Of a stretch of DNA of 49,420 bases, positions 1-8,375 are shown one piece after another; positions within the stretch are counted from its first letter, which is position 1, and each line of letters opens with the position of its first letter. This stretch comes from Chloroflexota bacterium (GTDB lineage Bacteria; Chloroflexota; Limnocylindria; P2-11E): positions 1-49,420 of the forward strand of contig JAJYLV010000007.1 of assembly GCA_021787445.1 (NCBI GenBank). Reading direction: 5' to 3'. A program made the position numbers and the translations under genes. Below the pieces are notes generated by a model. The model saw only the letters and a program-made list of their open reading frames with translations. It did not search any database and was not told the DNA's origin.

Positions 1-281
1 CCGGCGATGACCCTTCTCCGGGAGCATCGGCACTCGACGATCGACGAGCATCGCCTCGTTAGTGGGATCCTTGTACCCCCGCTCGGACCTTTGCGAGGGG
101 AACGACAGGGCATTAACGACCAAGAGAGAGGCTCGTCAGCATGTTTCCCGGCCCCCACCGTATTGTTTCTCATCCCGCCGCTGCTCGCCCAGCATGCAAG
201 GCTCCTTCTTGAAAGGGAGAGGCTGGTCGGGAATTTGGATCGCGTCAGCGCATCGCCTATCGAAGGATCACAAGGACCCGA
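1..281. other. No supported gene; lower-GC stretch
   Basis: This stretch lies between the window edge and the stop of the GNAT remnant. Its base composition is visibly less G+C-rich than the rest of the window. Short open frames exist on both strands, the longest plus-strand one being 92 codons from position 7, but none shows a recognisable motif or a convincing ribosome binding site. No tRNA-like cloverleaf was seen. It may be decayed sequence, in line with the broken gene beside it, but that is inference. Confidence 0.5.
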
Positions 282-1042
282 CTAGAGCGTCTTCTCCAGC
301 TGGACCGTCGCCGGGAGCGGCTCGTAGCCGAGTGCGTGGTTGACGGCGCGCATCGCCTTGTTCGGCTCGTCGTTCGTCGTGAGCATCCAGCGCACCCCGC
401 TGGCCTTGGCCCGCGCGAGCGCCCGGACCTTGACGGCGAACGCGATGCCCTGCCCGCGGTACGCCCGGCGCACGCCCGTGAACCCCGTACCGCCCTTCCA
501 CCCGCCCCTGCTGCGGAAGCTCGAGGTGAACCCGGCGACGGTGTCGCCGTCGAACGCGACGAGGTCGAGGTCGGGCGCGTTGCCCGGCTGCTCGAGGAGC
601 AGGCGCCGGAAGGCGTCGAAGCCCCAGTGTGCCGTGGGAGTGGCGATGGGCACGTCCTCCCAGGCCTCGGCCTCGACTTCGTAGATCTCGTGCAGGAGCG
701 CCTCGAATGCCGCGGCGTCGCGCGAGCCGCGGAGCTCGTCCAGCGAGGCGAGGCGGATCCCGCGGCGGCGCGCGGCGTCCGCGCGCTCCTCCCACCTCGG
801 GGGGTCGAAGCGCTCTAGGTCGATCGCGGCCTGGATGCGGCGCCCGATCTCCCGGTATCCGTGGGCCGTCGCCCACTGCGCTCCCACTCGCGCCGCTCCT
901 CCGCGCTACGGCGCTCCACCTCCGGCAGGCGCGCGTTGCGCTGCGCGACGATGGCCTCGCGGTCCTCGTCGCGGAAGTCGCGCGCGCGATAGCCGCCCGG
1001 GAGAGCCGCGTCGATCCCGCGAAGACGCTCGGCCGCCGCCAT
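282..1042 (-). pseudogene. Decayed tandem GNAT N-acetyltransferase (frameshift and internal deletion)
   Basis: Two pieces lie in different frames. The upstream piece starts at ATG 1042 and reads MAAAERLRGIDAALPGGY and onward for about 55 residues, looking like the first beta strand and helix of a GNAT fold (YRARDFRDEDREAIV). Near 870-885 the homology moves to another frame (ATAHGYREIGRR), which continues to the stop at 282 and contains a complete second GNAT domain with the acetyl-CoA loop YRGQGIAFAVK. In tandem-GNAT proteins about 85-100 residues normally separate these segments, so both a deletion and a frame change appear to have occurred. The downstream part could still be made from GTG 887 (201 residues). 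A sequencing error alone would not restore the missing core. Confidence 0.6.
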
Positions 1043-1064
1043 GTCCACCGAGGCTATCTCGTGC

Positions 1065-2123
1065 TCACCCCGCGACGCGCAGGACGTCGAGCGTGAAGCG
1101 GAGCAGGCGCCACAGCTCGCCGGCGAGACCGAGCGCGCTCCGGCCCTGCGTCGCGGTGCCGACCTCGGCGTGCTGCACCAGCCTGGGCACGACGAGCTCG
1201 AAGCGGCCGTCGCGCGGAGCGGCCTCCGCCGCGTAGGCCTCCGCCGGCGGCTCGTATGTGTCGTTCGGGTCATGGATCCAGAAGACGGGAGGGCCGACGC
1301 GCGGCCAGACCGTGCTCGGCGAGAGCGCGTCGAGGACCGCGCGTCCCTTCGGCGAGAGCGCCTCGAGGCGCGCGAGCGCCCCGTCGTAGCTGTCCGACGC
1401 GAACGCGGCGCTCACGACGGCGCGGTCCGCCTCGTCGGGCATCGCGGCCGCGATCGCCGGGGGCAATCGCGTCTTCACCTCGTCGCTCGGCTGCCACGGC
1501 TCGAGGCTCCCGCCGATCCGCTGCTCGTGAGAGGCGACGGCCGCGACGTACGTCTCCACGTCGAAGTAGGAGCCGAGGACGACGATCTCGTCGGCGTGGG
1601 CGGCCGCTCCGCGCGAGGCCGCGACGAGCGCGAGGCCCGCGCCGACCGACGCGCCGAAGATGCCGACGGGATGACCCCGCGTCTCGGGGAGGGAGCGCAG
1701 GTGCGCGAACGCGGCGTCGATGACCGCCGGCGCTCCGGCGTCGAGGCGACCTTCGACGAGGAAGGGGAACTGCGGCAGCATGACGAGGTAGCCGGCGCGC
1801 GCGAGCGTCGCGCCGAACTCGCGCGTCGCCTCGTTGTCGTTCCCGACCGGCGTCGCTCCGTTCACGATCATGATCGCGGGGTGGCTGTCGCCCCATCCGG
1901 GCCGCCACCAGGAGACGCGCATCGCCGTCCCGTCGAACGTCTCTCGCGTCTCCGAGACGCGGACGGGGGGCGTGACCCGTTCGGCGAGGTCGCTCCCCGC
2001 GAGCGACGGCGAGTACACGTCGAGGAGGAGGAGCGCGGCCTTCCCGCCGGGGTAGAGGAGGGGCCGCCACAGGAGTCCGAACGCGACGACGATCGCGAGA
2101 AGGACCGCGGTGCCCCGCCGCAC
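1065..2123 (-). CDS. Membrane-anchored alpha/beta hydrolase
   Basis: This 352-residue protein starts at GTG. It has an N-terminal hydrophobic segment (AVLLAIVVAFGLLW), probably a signal anchor that places the domain outside the cytoplasm. The nucleophile elbow GASVGAG fits the GxSxG motif of serine alpha/beta hydrolases. The oxyanion region near VNGATPVGND, a late acid in WIHDPNDTY and a histidine in LVQHAEVG would complete a triad. The layout resembles dienelactone hydrolase or acylaminoacyl-peptidase-like enzymes. The substrate cannot be read from the sequence. It sits between secF and the GNAT remnant, all on the minus strand. Confidence 0.75.
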   Translation of the reverse strand: MRRGTAVLLAIVVAFGLLWRPLLYPGGKAALLLLDVYSPSLAGSDLAERVTPPVRVSETRETFDGTAMRVSWWRPGWGDSHPAIMIVNGATPVGNDNEATREFGATLARAGYLVMLPQFPFLVEGRLDAGAPAVIDAAFAHLRSLPETRGHPVGIFGASVGAGLALVAASRGAAAHADEIVVLGSYFDVETYVAAVASHEQRIGGSLEPWQPSDEVKTRLPPAIAAAMPDEADRAVVSAAFASDSYDGALARLEALSPKGRAVLDALSPSTVWPRVGPPVFWIHDPNDTYEPPAEAYAAEAAPRDGRFELVVPRLVQHAEVGTATQGRSALGLAGELWRLLRFTLDVLRVAG

Positions 2124-2148
2124 GGGCGAACGCTAGCTCACGCCTCCG

Positions 2149-3093
2149 CTATGCGGTGGCCAGCTGCGTCCTTCGCCGCCGGCGCCAGGCGTCCTCGAGC
2201 TCCTGCCACAGCGAGACCACCTGCGCGGCGTTGAAGATCGAGGAGTATGTCCCCGAGATGATCCCGATGAGGAGCGCGAGGGCGAAGTCGCGGACCGAGT
2301 AGCCGCCGAAGAGGAACAGCGCGAGGAGCGTGAGGAGGACGGTCAGCGAGGTGATGACGGACCGGGTCATGGTCTGCATCACCGAGAAGTTGATGACGGG
2401 GTTGAGCGCCTCGCCCGGGTTGAGGCGCAGGTTCTCGCGGATGCGGTCGAACACCACGATCGTGTCGTGGACGGAGAAGCCGATGATCGTGAGGACCGCC
2501 GTCACGAACAGGCTGTCGACCTCGACCCCGAAGAAGAAGCCGAGCATCGCGAACACGCCGAGCACGAGGAAGGCGTCGTGCAGGAGCGCGACGATCGCGG
2601 CGATGCCGTAGCGGAACGCCGACCAGCCGAAGCTGCGGAACGCGAAGGCGATGAGCAGAACGATGAGGATCGACGCGAAGACGATCGAGCGGACGGCGTC
2701 CTGCACCAGCTCGCCGCTGAACGACGGGCTCACCGTCGACGCGTCGACGCCGAGCACGTCGTTCGGGAACGCCTTCTTCAGGGCGGCCTGCGTGCCGGTG
2801 ACCTCCGCCGCGCTCAGCTCCTTGGTGCGGATGAGGATCCGGCCCCCCTGGGCGCCCTGGATCTGCGCCTCGCCGTGCCCGAGGCCGGTCATGACGTCGT
2901 GGACGGCGAGCGCCGACGGAGGGCTCCTGAAGCTGACGTCGAGGAGCGACCCGCCGAGGAACTCGATCCCCGGCTTGAGGCCGCCGAGGAGCAGGAACAC
3001 GATGCCGGGGACGATGAGGACGCCGGAGAGGAGGAAGTAGAGCCACTTCCGCTCGACGACGTGCAGGAGGGCGGTCGGCGTCTCGCTGCTCAC
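2149..3093 (-). CDS. secF: Protein translocase subunit SecF
   Basis: SecF forms, with SecD, the proton-driven membrane complex that helps pull preproteins through SecYEG. The 314-residue protein shows a first transmembrane helix (LYFLLSGVLIVPGIVFLLL), a periplasmic domain that includes PGIEFLGGSLLDV, and a C-terminal bundle of five helices including VHDTIVVFDRIREN, the hallmark of SecF. It starts at GTG 3093, and the secD stop overlaps it as GTGA, which points to translational coupling. Length and motifs are normal for the family. Confidence 0.97.
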   Translation of the reverse strand: MSSETPTALLHVVERKWLYFLLSGVLIVPGIVFLLLGGLKPGIEFLGGSLLDVSFRSPPSALAVHDVMTGLGHGEAQIQGAQGGRILIRTKELSAAEVTGTQAALKKAFPNDVLGVDASTVSPSFSGELVQDAVRSIVFASILIVLLIAFAFRSFGWSAFRYGIAAIVALLHDAFLVLGVFAMLGFFFGVEVDSLFVTAVLTIIGFSVHDTIVVFDRIRENLRLNPGEALNPVINFSVMQTMTRSVITSLTVLLTLLALFLFGGYSVRDFALALLIGIISGTYSSIFNAAQVVSLWQELEDAWRRRRRTQLATA

Positions 3094-4445
3094 GGACGCG
3101 CCGCCTGCGCGGCCCCCAGGCGCGTCGCCTCGGCCGCCCTCTCCTCGACGCCGTAGTACGACCGCTTCCGCAGCGCCTCGATCTCGATCGCGCCGCGGAG
3201 CAGCATCTGCGTCACCACCACCGCGGTGAAGAACGACACCGCGACTCCGATGCCCAGCGTGAGCGCGAACCCCTTGACCTCGCCGGTCCCGAACTGGAAC
3301 AGGATGAAGGCGGTGAGGATCGTCGCCAGGTTCGAGTACCAGATCGACGGGAAGGCGCGCTTCCTCCCCTCCTCCACCGCGGCGCGCAGCGACTTCCCGC
3401 TCCGCAGCTCCTCTTTGAGCCGCTCGAACGTCAGGACGTTCGCGTCGACGGCCATGCCGATGGACAGGATGAAGCCGGCGATGCCGGCGAGCGTGAGCGT
3501 CACGGGGACGAGCCGGAAGACCGCGTACGTGAGGATCGTGTAGAAGAGGAGGGCGAGCACCGCGAGCGCGCCCGGCAGCCGGTAGTAGAGGATCATGAAG
3601 AGCGCGACGAGGAGCAGCCCGACGCCGCCGGCGATGAGGCTGCGCTGGACGGACTCGGCGCCGAGCGTCGGCTCCACGCGCGCCGACTCCAGGACCTGGA
3701 GCGGGACCGGCAGCGCGCCCGAGTTGAGCAGGAGGCTCAGCTCCTTCGCGCTCTGCGGCGTGAACTGGCCCTGGATGATCCCCTTGCCCGAGGTGAAGAC
3801 CTGCTGGATCACCGGCGCCGAGATCTGCTTCCCGTCGAGGACGATCTGGACCTGCTGGTTGACGTACTGCTTCGAGAGGTCCACCCAGCGCTGATCGTCG
3901 GGCGGGGAGAACTCGAAGTTGACGACGGGCTGCCCGCTCTGGTCGAACGTGACGTACGTCGGCTTGAGGTTCGCTCCCGTCAGCGGCGGGGTGAGCGACT
4001 TGTACTGACCCGGCGTCGCCGGATCGGGGACCTTGAACTCGAGGAAGGCCTGCTTCGTCACGAGGTCCTGCGCCTGCTGCAGGTCCGAGATGCCCGGCAG
4101 CTCGACGAGGATCTTGTCCGACCCTTCGGCCTGGATGACCGGCTCGGAGACGCCGAGCCCGTTGATGCGGCGCTCGATGACGCCGCGGGCCTGATCGTTG
4201 AGCTGCGAGACCGGGGTGGTCACGCCCGGCGGGAGCTTATCCGTCTCGAGCCGCAGCACGAGCTGCGTCCCGCCCTGGAGGTCCAGCCCGAGGTGCGTCT
4301 TGATCTCCTGCTGGTAGTTGATGCCGCCGAAGTTGATGGAGATCCCGGGGTAGCCGAAGGGGAAGTCGACGCGGTGGTGCGGGATGTCCACCCACACCGC
4401 GACGAGCGCGATGAGCGCGATGAGCCAGGGACCGATACCCATCAT
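3090..4445 (-). CDS. secD: Protein translocase subunit SecD
   Basis: SecD is the partner of SecF in protein export. The 451-residue protein has an N-terminal helix, the motif HLGLDLQGGTQLVL at the start of the P1 periplasmic domain, and a C-terminal six-helix region with GMAVDANVLTFERLKEEL, the conserved SecD DANVL(T/I)(F/N)ER signature. The P1 head has the expected short form of bacteria with separate SecD and SecF. The ATG start at 4445 lies 15 bases after the TatA/B-like gene stop, so secretion genes form one unit here. Confidence 0.97.
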   Translation of the reverse strand: MMGIGPWLIALIALVAVWVDIPHHRVDFPFGYPGISINFGGINYQQEIKTHLGLDLQGGTQLVLRLETDKLPPGVTTPVSQLNDQARGVIERRINGLGVSEPVIQAEGSDKILVELPGISDLQQAQDLVTKQAFLEFKVPDPATPGQYKSLTPPLTGANLKPTYVTFDQSGQPVVNFEFSPPDDQRWVDLSKQYVNQQVQIVLDGKQISAPVIQQVFTSGKGIIQGQFTPQSAKELSLLLNSGALPVPLQVLESARVEPTLGAESVQRSLIAGGVGLLLVALFMILYYRLPGALAVLALLFYTILTYAVFRLVPVTLTLAGIAGFILSIGMAVDANVLTFERLKEELRSGKSLRAAVEEGRKRAFPSIWYSNLATILTAFILFQFGTGEVKGFALTLGIGVAVSFFTAVVVTQMLLRGAIEIEALRKRSYYGVEERAAEATRLGAAQAARP

Positions 4446-4460
4446 GGGATGCTCTCGATG

Positions 4461-4808
4461 TTAGCCGTTCTGCTTCGCGCGCTCGTGCTCCTCGAGCCTC
4501 TCGCGCGCGAGCCGCGCCTCCCGATCGAACTCCGTCTCGGCGGGCTCCGTCGGCGTCCCCACCTCCGCCTGCGTCGCGCCGGCCGACGGGGGCTCGATCG
4601 CGCTCGCCGGCTCGGGAGCCGCCGGCGGCGGCGGAGGCGCCTGACGATCCGCGTTCAGCAGCTCGCTCTGCAGCTCCTCCGACGTACGCCGGAGATCGTT
4701 CATGATCCGCCCGAGGTCGCGCGCGACCTGGGGCATGCGCTCGGGTCCGAGGACGATGAGCGCGATGACTAGGATGAGGAGGATCTCGCCGGTGCCGATG
4801 CCGAACAT
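4461..4808 (-). CDS. Sec-independent translocase protein of the TatA/TatB family
   Basis: The 115-residue protein opens with MFGIGTGEILLILVIALIVL, one transmembrane helix, then the hinge LGPERMPQVARDLGR and an amphipathic helix. This is the standard TatA/B layout. The glutamate early in the helix and the proline-rich, charged tail (PPPPPAAPEPAS) lean toward TatB, but the split between TatA and TatB is not certain. Its ATG overlaps the pyrF stop by one base (TGATG), and secD follows 15 bases after its stop. No tatC is in the window, so the partner must be encoded elsewhere. Confidence 0.88.
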   Translation of the reverse strand: MFGIGTGEILLILVIALIVLGPERMPQVARDLGRIMNDLRRTSEELQSELLNADRQAPPPPPAAPEPASAIEPPSAGATQAEVGTPTEPAETEFDREARLARERLEEHERAKQNG

Positions 4809-5626
4809 CAGCCGCGCGTCGCGGCGGACCGCGCGGCGTTCGCCGCCTCCTTCAGCTCGCGCGCGGCGCGCGCCGCCGCCGCGTCGAAGTCCGGCCCGCC
4901 GGACGCGTACAGCACCGAGCGCGACGCCGCGGGCAGGACGCCGCCTCCCCGCTCGTCCAGCGCGACGCGCAGCGCCTCCTCCACCGTCCCGCCCTGCGCG
5001 CCGACGCCCGGCATCAGGAAGAGCCGGTCGGGCGCGAGCTCGCGCAGCCGGCGCGCCTCGCCCGGATACGTCGCGCCGACGACGAAGCCGCAGCGCTCCG
5101 CGTCGAAGCGGGCGGCGCAGGCCTCCACGACGCGCTCGTAGAGCGGACGCCCGTCCACGCTGAGGTCCTGGAAGTCGCGGGCTCCCGGGTTGCTGGTGCG
5201 CGCGAGGACGAAGACGTAGCCGCGCTCGGCGAAGGCCGCGATCGAGTCGAGACCGACGTAGGGGGGCACGGTCACGGCGTCGCCATGGAGCGCGTCGAAC
5301 AGTGCGCGCGCGTACGCCGCGGCGGTGTTCGGAACGTCGCCGCGCTTTCCGTCGAGGATGACCGGGATGTCGCGGGGGATCTCCTGCAGCGTGAGGGCGA
5401 GCACGTCGACGCCCGCCTGCCCGTACTGCTCGAAGAACGCGAGGTTCGGCTTGTACGCGCAGGCGTGATCCGACGTCGCGTGCACGATGCGTCGCAGAAA
5501 GCGGGTGGCCGCCTGAGCGCCGCGACCGAGGCGATCGGGGATCCGCTCCGGCTCGGGATCGAGTCCGATGCACACGATGCTGTCGCGAGCTCGCGTGGAG
5601 TCAGCGAGCTTTTCGAGGAACCGCAT
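4808..5626 (-). CDS. pyrF: Orotidine 5'-phosphate decarboxylase
   Basis: PyrF decarboxylates OMP to UMP, the last step of de novo pyrimidine synthesis. At 272 residues it belongs to the longer type 2 group. The catalytic signature DGKRGDVPNTA is intact, preceded by CAYKPNLAFFEQYG (substrate lysine) and followed by the phosphate-binding region FLMPGVGAQGG. It starts at ATG 5626, only 14 bases from the divergent lipoprotein gene. The junction with the downstream Tat-like gene is a one-base overlap. Confidence 0.95.
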   Translation of the reverse strand: MRFLEKLADSTRARDSIVCIGLDPEPERIPDRLGRGAQAATRFLRRIVHATSDHACAYKPNLAFFEQYGQAGVDVLALTLQEIPRDIPVILDGKRGDVPNTAAAYARALFDALHGDAVTVPPYVGLDSIAAFAERGYVFVLARTSNPGARDFQDLSVDGRPLYERVVEACAARFDAERCGFVVGATYPGEARRLRELAPDRLFLMPGVGAQGGTVEEALRVALDERGGGVLPAASRSVLYASGGPDFDAAAARAARELKEAANAARSAATRG

Positions 5627-5640
5627 TCCGTCCCCAGCCT

Positions 5641-6681
5641 ATGATATGGGCGCTGCGAGCACCGTTGAGCCTCACCCTCTCCATCGCCGTGGCCGTGTCG
5701 TGCAGCGCAACGACCCCTCCGACCCTTCCGTCTCCGACCGCGTCTGCGCGTGTGTCCGCCGCGCCCAGCGTCGCCACGTCGATCGGCCCGCGCCTCGGGT
5801 CCGCCGACCGCCCGATCGTGATGGCCTTCATGCCGTCGGCGGAGACCGCGCACATCACCGCCAGCGGAAAGGCGATCGCGGCCTCGCTGGAGAAGGCGAC
5901 GGGGCTCCAGTGGGCCGTGAGGGTCCCGGACAGCTACGGCGACGTCGTCGATGGCCTGTGCTCCGGTCGGATCGACGTCGCGTGGCTGGACGCGCTCGAT
6001 CACGTGCTCGCGCAACAGGAGAACTGCGCCGAGCTGCTCCTCGCGACCGAGCGCTACGACCAGGACCACAAGCTGAGCGCGACCACCACCAGCCAGATCT
6101 TCGTCCGCGGCGACAGCGGGCTCCGCACGATCGCGGATCTGAAGGGCAAGCGATCCGCCTTCGGTGACCCGCTCTCCCTCTCCGCGACCCTGTTCCCGAT
6201 GCTCAAGGTGAAGCAGGAGACCGGCCAGGATCCGCGATCGTTCTTCTCGTCGACCGTCTTCACGAGCGGGCCGGCCGACACGGTCCTCGCCGTGTACCAG
6301 GGGAGCGTCGACGCCGGCGCGTCCTTCGTCGACGCGCGGACGCTCGTCGAGAAGCGGTTCCCCGACATCATGCAGAGGACCACGGTCATCGCGACGGCGG
6401 GTCCCATCCCGAACGACACCGTGTCCATCCGCAGGTCGTTCCCCGCCGACCTGCGTGGCCGGATCCAGAAGGCGCTCCTCGACTACGCGACGAGCGACGC
6501 CGGCACGACGGCTCTCAAGAGCCTGTACGGCATCGATGGGCTCGCGAAGGCCGATCCGAAGAGCTACGACAGCGTCCTGGAAGCGGTGAAGGCGGCCGGT
6601 CTCCGGATCTCGGACCTGCAGAAGGACGCGGCCGCGACCGCGACGCCCGCTCCCACCCCGAGCGCGTCGGCGGCACCGTAG
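5641..6681 (+). CDS. PhnD-like phosphate/phosphonate ABC transporter substrate-binding lipoprotein
   Basis: This 346-residue protein is one of the few plus-strand genes. Residues 1-21 form a lipoprotein signal peptide with the lipobox AVSC, so the mature protein would be lipid-anchored outside the membrane. The body matches periplasmic phosphate/phosphite/phosphonate binding proteins: VAWLDALDHVL, a ligand-loop region, and TTSQIFVRGDSGLRTIADLKGKR followed by FGDPLSLSATLFP. The tail is rich in alanine, threonine and proline. No permease or ATPase gene is next to it, so the ligand and transporter are unknown. The signal peptide supports the ATG at 5641, and no Shine-Dalgarno sequence precedes it. 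Confidence 0.85.
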   Translation: MIWALRAPLSLTLSIAVAVSCSATTPPTLPSPTASARVSAAPSVATSIGPRLGSADRPIVMAFMPSAETAHITASGKAIAASLEKATGLQWAVRVPDSYGDVVDGLCSGRIDVAWLDALDHVLAQQENCAELLLATERYDQDHKLSATTTSQIFVRGDSGLRTIADLKGKRSAFGDPLSLSATLFPMLKVKQETGQDPRSFFSSTVFTSGPADTVLAVYQGSVDAGASFVDARTLVEKRFPDIMQRTTVIATAGPIPNDTVSIRRSFPADLRGRIQKALLDYATSDAGTTALKSLYGIDGLAKADPKSYDSVLEAVKAAGLRISDLQKDAAATATPAPTPSASAAP

Positions 6682-6696
6682 GCGGAGGGATCCTCG

Positions 6697-7737
6697 CTAG
6701 CGGGCCCAGCTCGGGCGCGACGCGCCGTCGATCCCCTCGCCCCGCGTCAGCCGCACCGGCGCCTCCGGCGCGCCCCCCGTGAGCGCATCGCCCAGCGCCA
6801 TCGCGTAGAGGTCGATCGTGCCGTCGGTGGCGTGCAGGAACGCGATCTCCGATCCATCGGGCGAGAACACCGCGCCCCAGCTCGCTCCGTCGCTCGTCAG
6901 CGCGACGTCCTTCTTCGTCGCGAGCTCGAAGGCGTGCACGTCGTTCTTGCCGTCGTGGCGGAGGGTATACACGATCCAGCGGCCGTCCGGCGAATACGAC
7001 GGCTCGTAGGCGTCGCCCGCGGGAAGGCCGGCGAGGCGCTCCGCCGTCCCCTTGACGAGGTCGAAGACGAGGATGCCGGGCACGCCGCTCGTGTACGTCG
7101 TCACCGCGATGCTCTTGCCGTCGCGGGACCAGGCCGGGTCGGCGAGGTCGGAGCCCTGCGAGAGCAGCGTGCGGACCGGGTTCTTCGCGATCGTCCACAG
7201 CGCGAGGTCGGCATGGCCATCGCCGTCGTCCTCGGTGACGGCGACGTGCTTGCCGTCGGGCGACACGGCCGGACCGAGCAGCCACGACACCAGGTGCTGC
7301 CCGTTCGCCCGCTTCTGTCGCAGGCCGTCGAGGACGATCGTCTCCGGACCGCCCCCCGACGCCTTGCTCACGATCGAGGTGTAGCCGATCTGCGCGTTCA
7401 CGATCGCGCCGTCGACGACGCGCTTGCCGTCGATCTCCTCCCTCCGCGCGAAGTACACCGTCGAACCGTCGGCGGTGAGGAACGGCTGCTGGTTGCGGCC
7501 CTCCGCCGTCAACGCGGCGTAGCGACCGTCCCGCAGGACGTAGATGTCGCCGCGGAGGACGAAGGCGATCGCCCCCGGCACCCGCGGCGCGCCTGTCCGC
7601 TCGGCGGGACGCGTCGGCGTGGGCGTCGGCTCGCTCGCGGGCGATCCGACCGCCGGCGCCAGGCGCGACCAGCCGACGGCGTAGGCCGCGATCAGCAGCA
7701 CCGCGACGACGCCGAACGTCAGCTCACGCCGTGCCAC
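6697..7737 (-). CDS. TolB-like WD40/PD40 beta-propeller protein, membrane-anchored
   Basis: The 346-residue protein starts at GTG. A hydrophobic N-terminal segment (FGVVAVLLIAAYAVGWS) is followed by a proline/threonine linker and then repeated propeller blades with the SPDG motif: AVSPDGKHVAVT, AWSRDGKSIAVT, SYSPDGRWIVYT, VFSPDGSEIAFL. PD40 repeats of this kind occur in TolB-type and DPP-IV-like beta-propellers. No catalytic domain follows, so a binding or scaffold role outside the membrane is the best inference. Its start overlaps the end of the upstream kinase gene by 19 bases. Confidence 0.75.
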   Translation of the reverse strand: MARRELTFGVVAVLLIAAYAVGWSRLAPAVGSPASEPTPTPTRPAERTGAPRVPGAIAFVLRGDIYVLRDGRYAALTAEGRNQQPFLTADGSTVYFARREEIDGKRVVDGAIVNAQIGYTSIVSKASGGGPETIVLDGLRQKRANGQHLVSWLLGPAVSPDGKHVAVTEDDGDGHADLALWTIAKNPVRTLLSQGSDLADPAWSRDGKSIAVTTYTSGVPGILVFDLVKGTAERLAGLPAGDAYEPSYSPDGRWIVYTLRHDGKNDVHAFELATKKDVALTSDGASWGAVFSPDGSEIAFLHATDGTIDLYAMALGDALTGGAPEAPVRLTRGEGIDGASRPSWAR

Positions 7738-8375
7738 GACGCCTCCAGCTCGCGCGCCACGCGCTCGATCTCGGTCGCCAGGTCCGGTCCGTTATGCAGC
7801 TCGAGGTAGGGTCCCTCCGGCTCCTCGAAGCCGCGCTCGCGCATCATCGCGTACACCGCGCGGTCCGCGTCCGAGCGGTCGTGCGGCGCTCGGCCCGCGG
7901 CGCGCGCGTCGAGGCGCGCGAGGACATCCGGCTCGTCGGCACTGACGAGCACGAACGCGAGCGGCACGCCGTGCCGGCGGGCGATGTCCGCCGCGCTCGC
8001 GCGCTGGAACGCACGGAGGTGCGTCGCGTCGACGATGACGCGGTGTCCCTCGCCGAGCAGCGTCTCGACCAGGCCGTCGACGAGGAGGAACACCGCCGCG
8101 TTCTCCTCCTGCGCGTAGGACGCGGCGACGAAGAGCTGCGCCCGGAGGTGGTCGCTCGCGACGTGCGCCGCGCCCAGGCGAGAGGCGAGAAGGCCCGCGA
8201 CGTGCGACTTCCCCACGCCGGGAAGGCCCATCAAGAGGATGAGCGCGGGGCGACCCGCCGGCGTCTCCGGGGCCGGGATCGCCGCCCGAAGCCCGCGCGC
8301 GACGTCCGCGGCGCGCTCGGCGAGCGCCCGCGTCTGCGAGCGGACGGCGCCGGACGACGGCCGTGGTCGCGTCAC
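7719..8375 (-). CDS. P-loop AAA/zeta-toxin-like small-molecule kinase
   Basis: The protein is 218 residues from GTG 8375. It has a Walker A motif GLPGVGKSHVAG, a strand with VIVDATHL typical of the DxTxL-type nucleotide kinases (T4 polynucleotide kinase, zeta and chloramphenicol phosphotransferase group), and a lid region with R residues (RAAGRAPHDRSDADR). The substrate is not evident. The start overlaps the murE stop as GTGA, so it is probably translated together with murE. No antitoxin gene is adjacent, which argues against a zeta-type toxin. Confidence 0.7.
   Translation of the reverse strand: MTRPRPSSGAVRSQTRALAERAADVARGLRAAIPAPETPAGRPALILLMGLPGVGKSHVAGLLASRLGAAHVASDHLRAQLFVAASYAQEENAAVFLLVDGLVETLLGEGHRVIVDATHLRAFQRASAADIARRHGVPLAFVLVSADEPDVLARLDARAAGRAPHDRSDADRAVYAMMRERGFEEPEGPYLELHNGPDLATEIERVARELEASWHGVS

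Noticed and set aside
7-285. A 92-codon plus-strand frame near the left edge
   Set aside because: No motif, no ribosome binding site and no family resemblance. Not enough to call a gene.
7719-8375. Zeta-type toxin of a toxin-antitoxin pair
   Set aside because: No epsilon-like antitoxin gene is adjacent, and the gene is translationally coupled to murE. A general small-molecule kinase is more likely.
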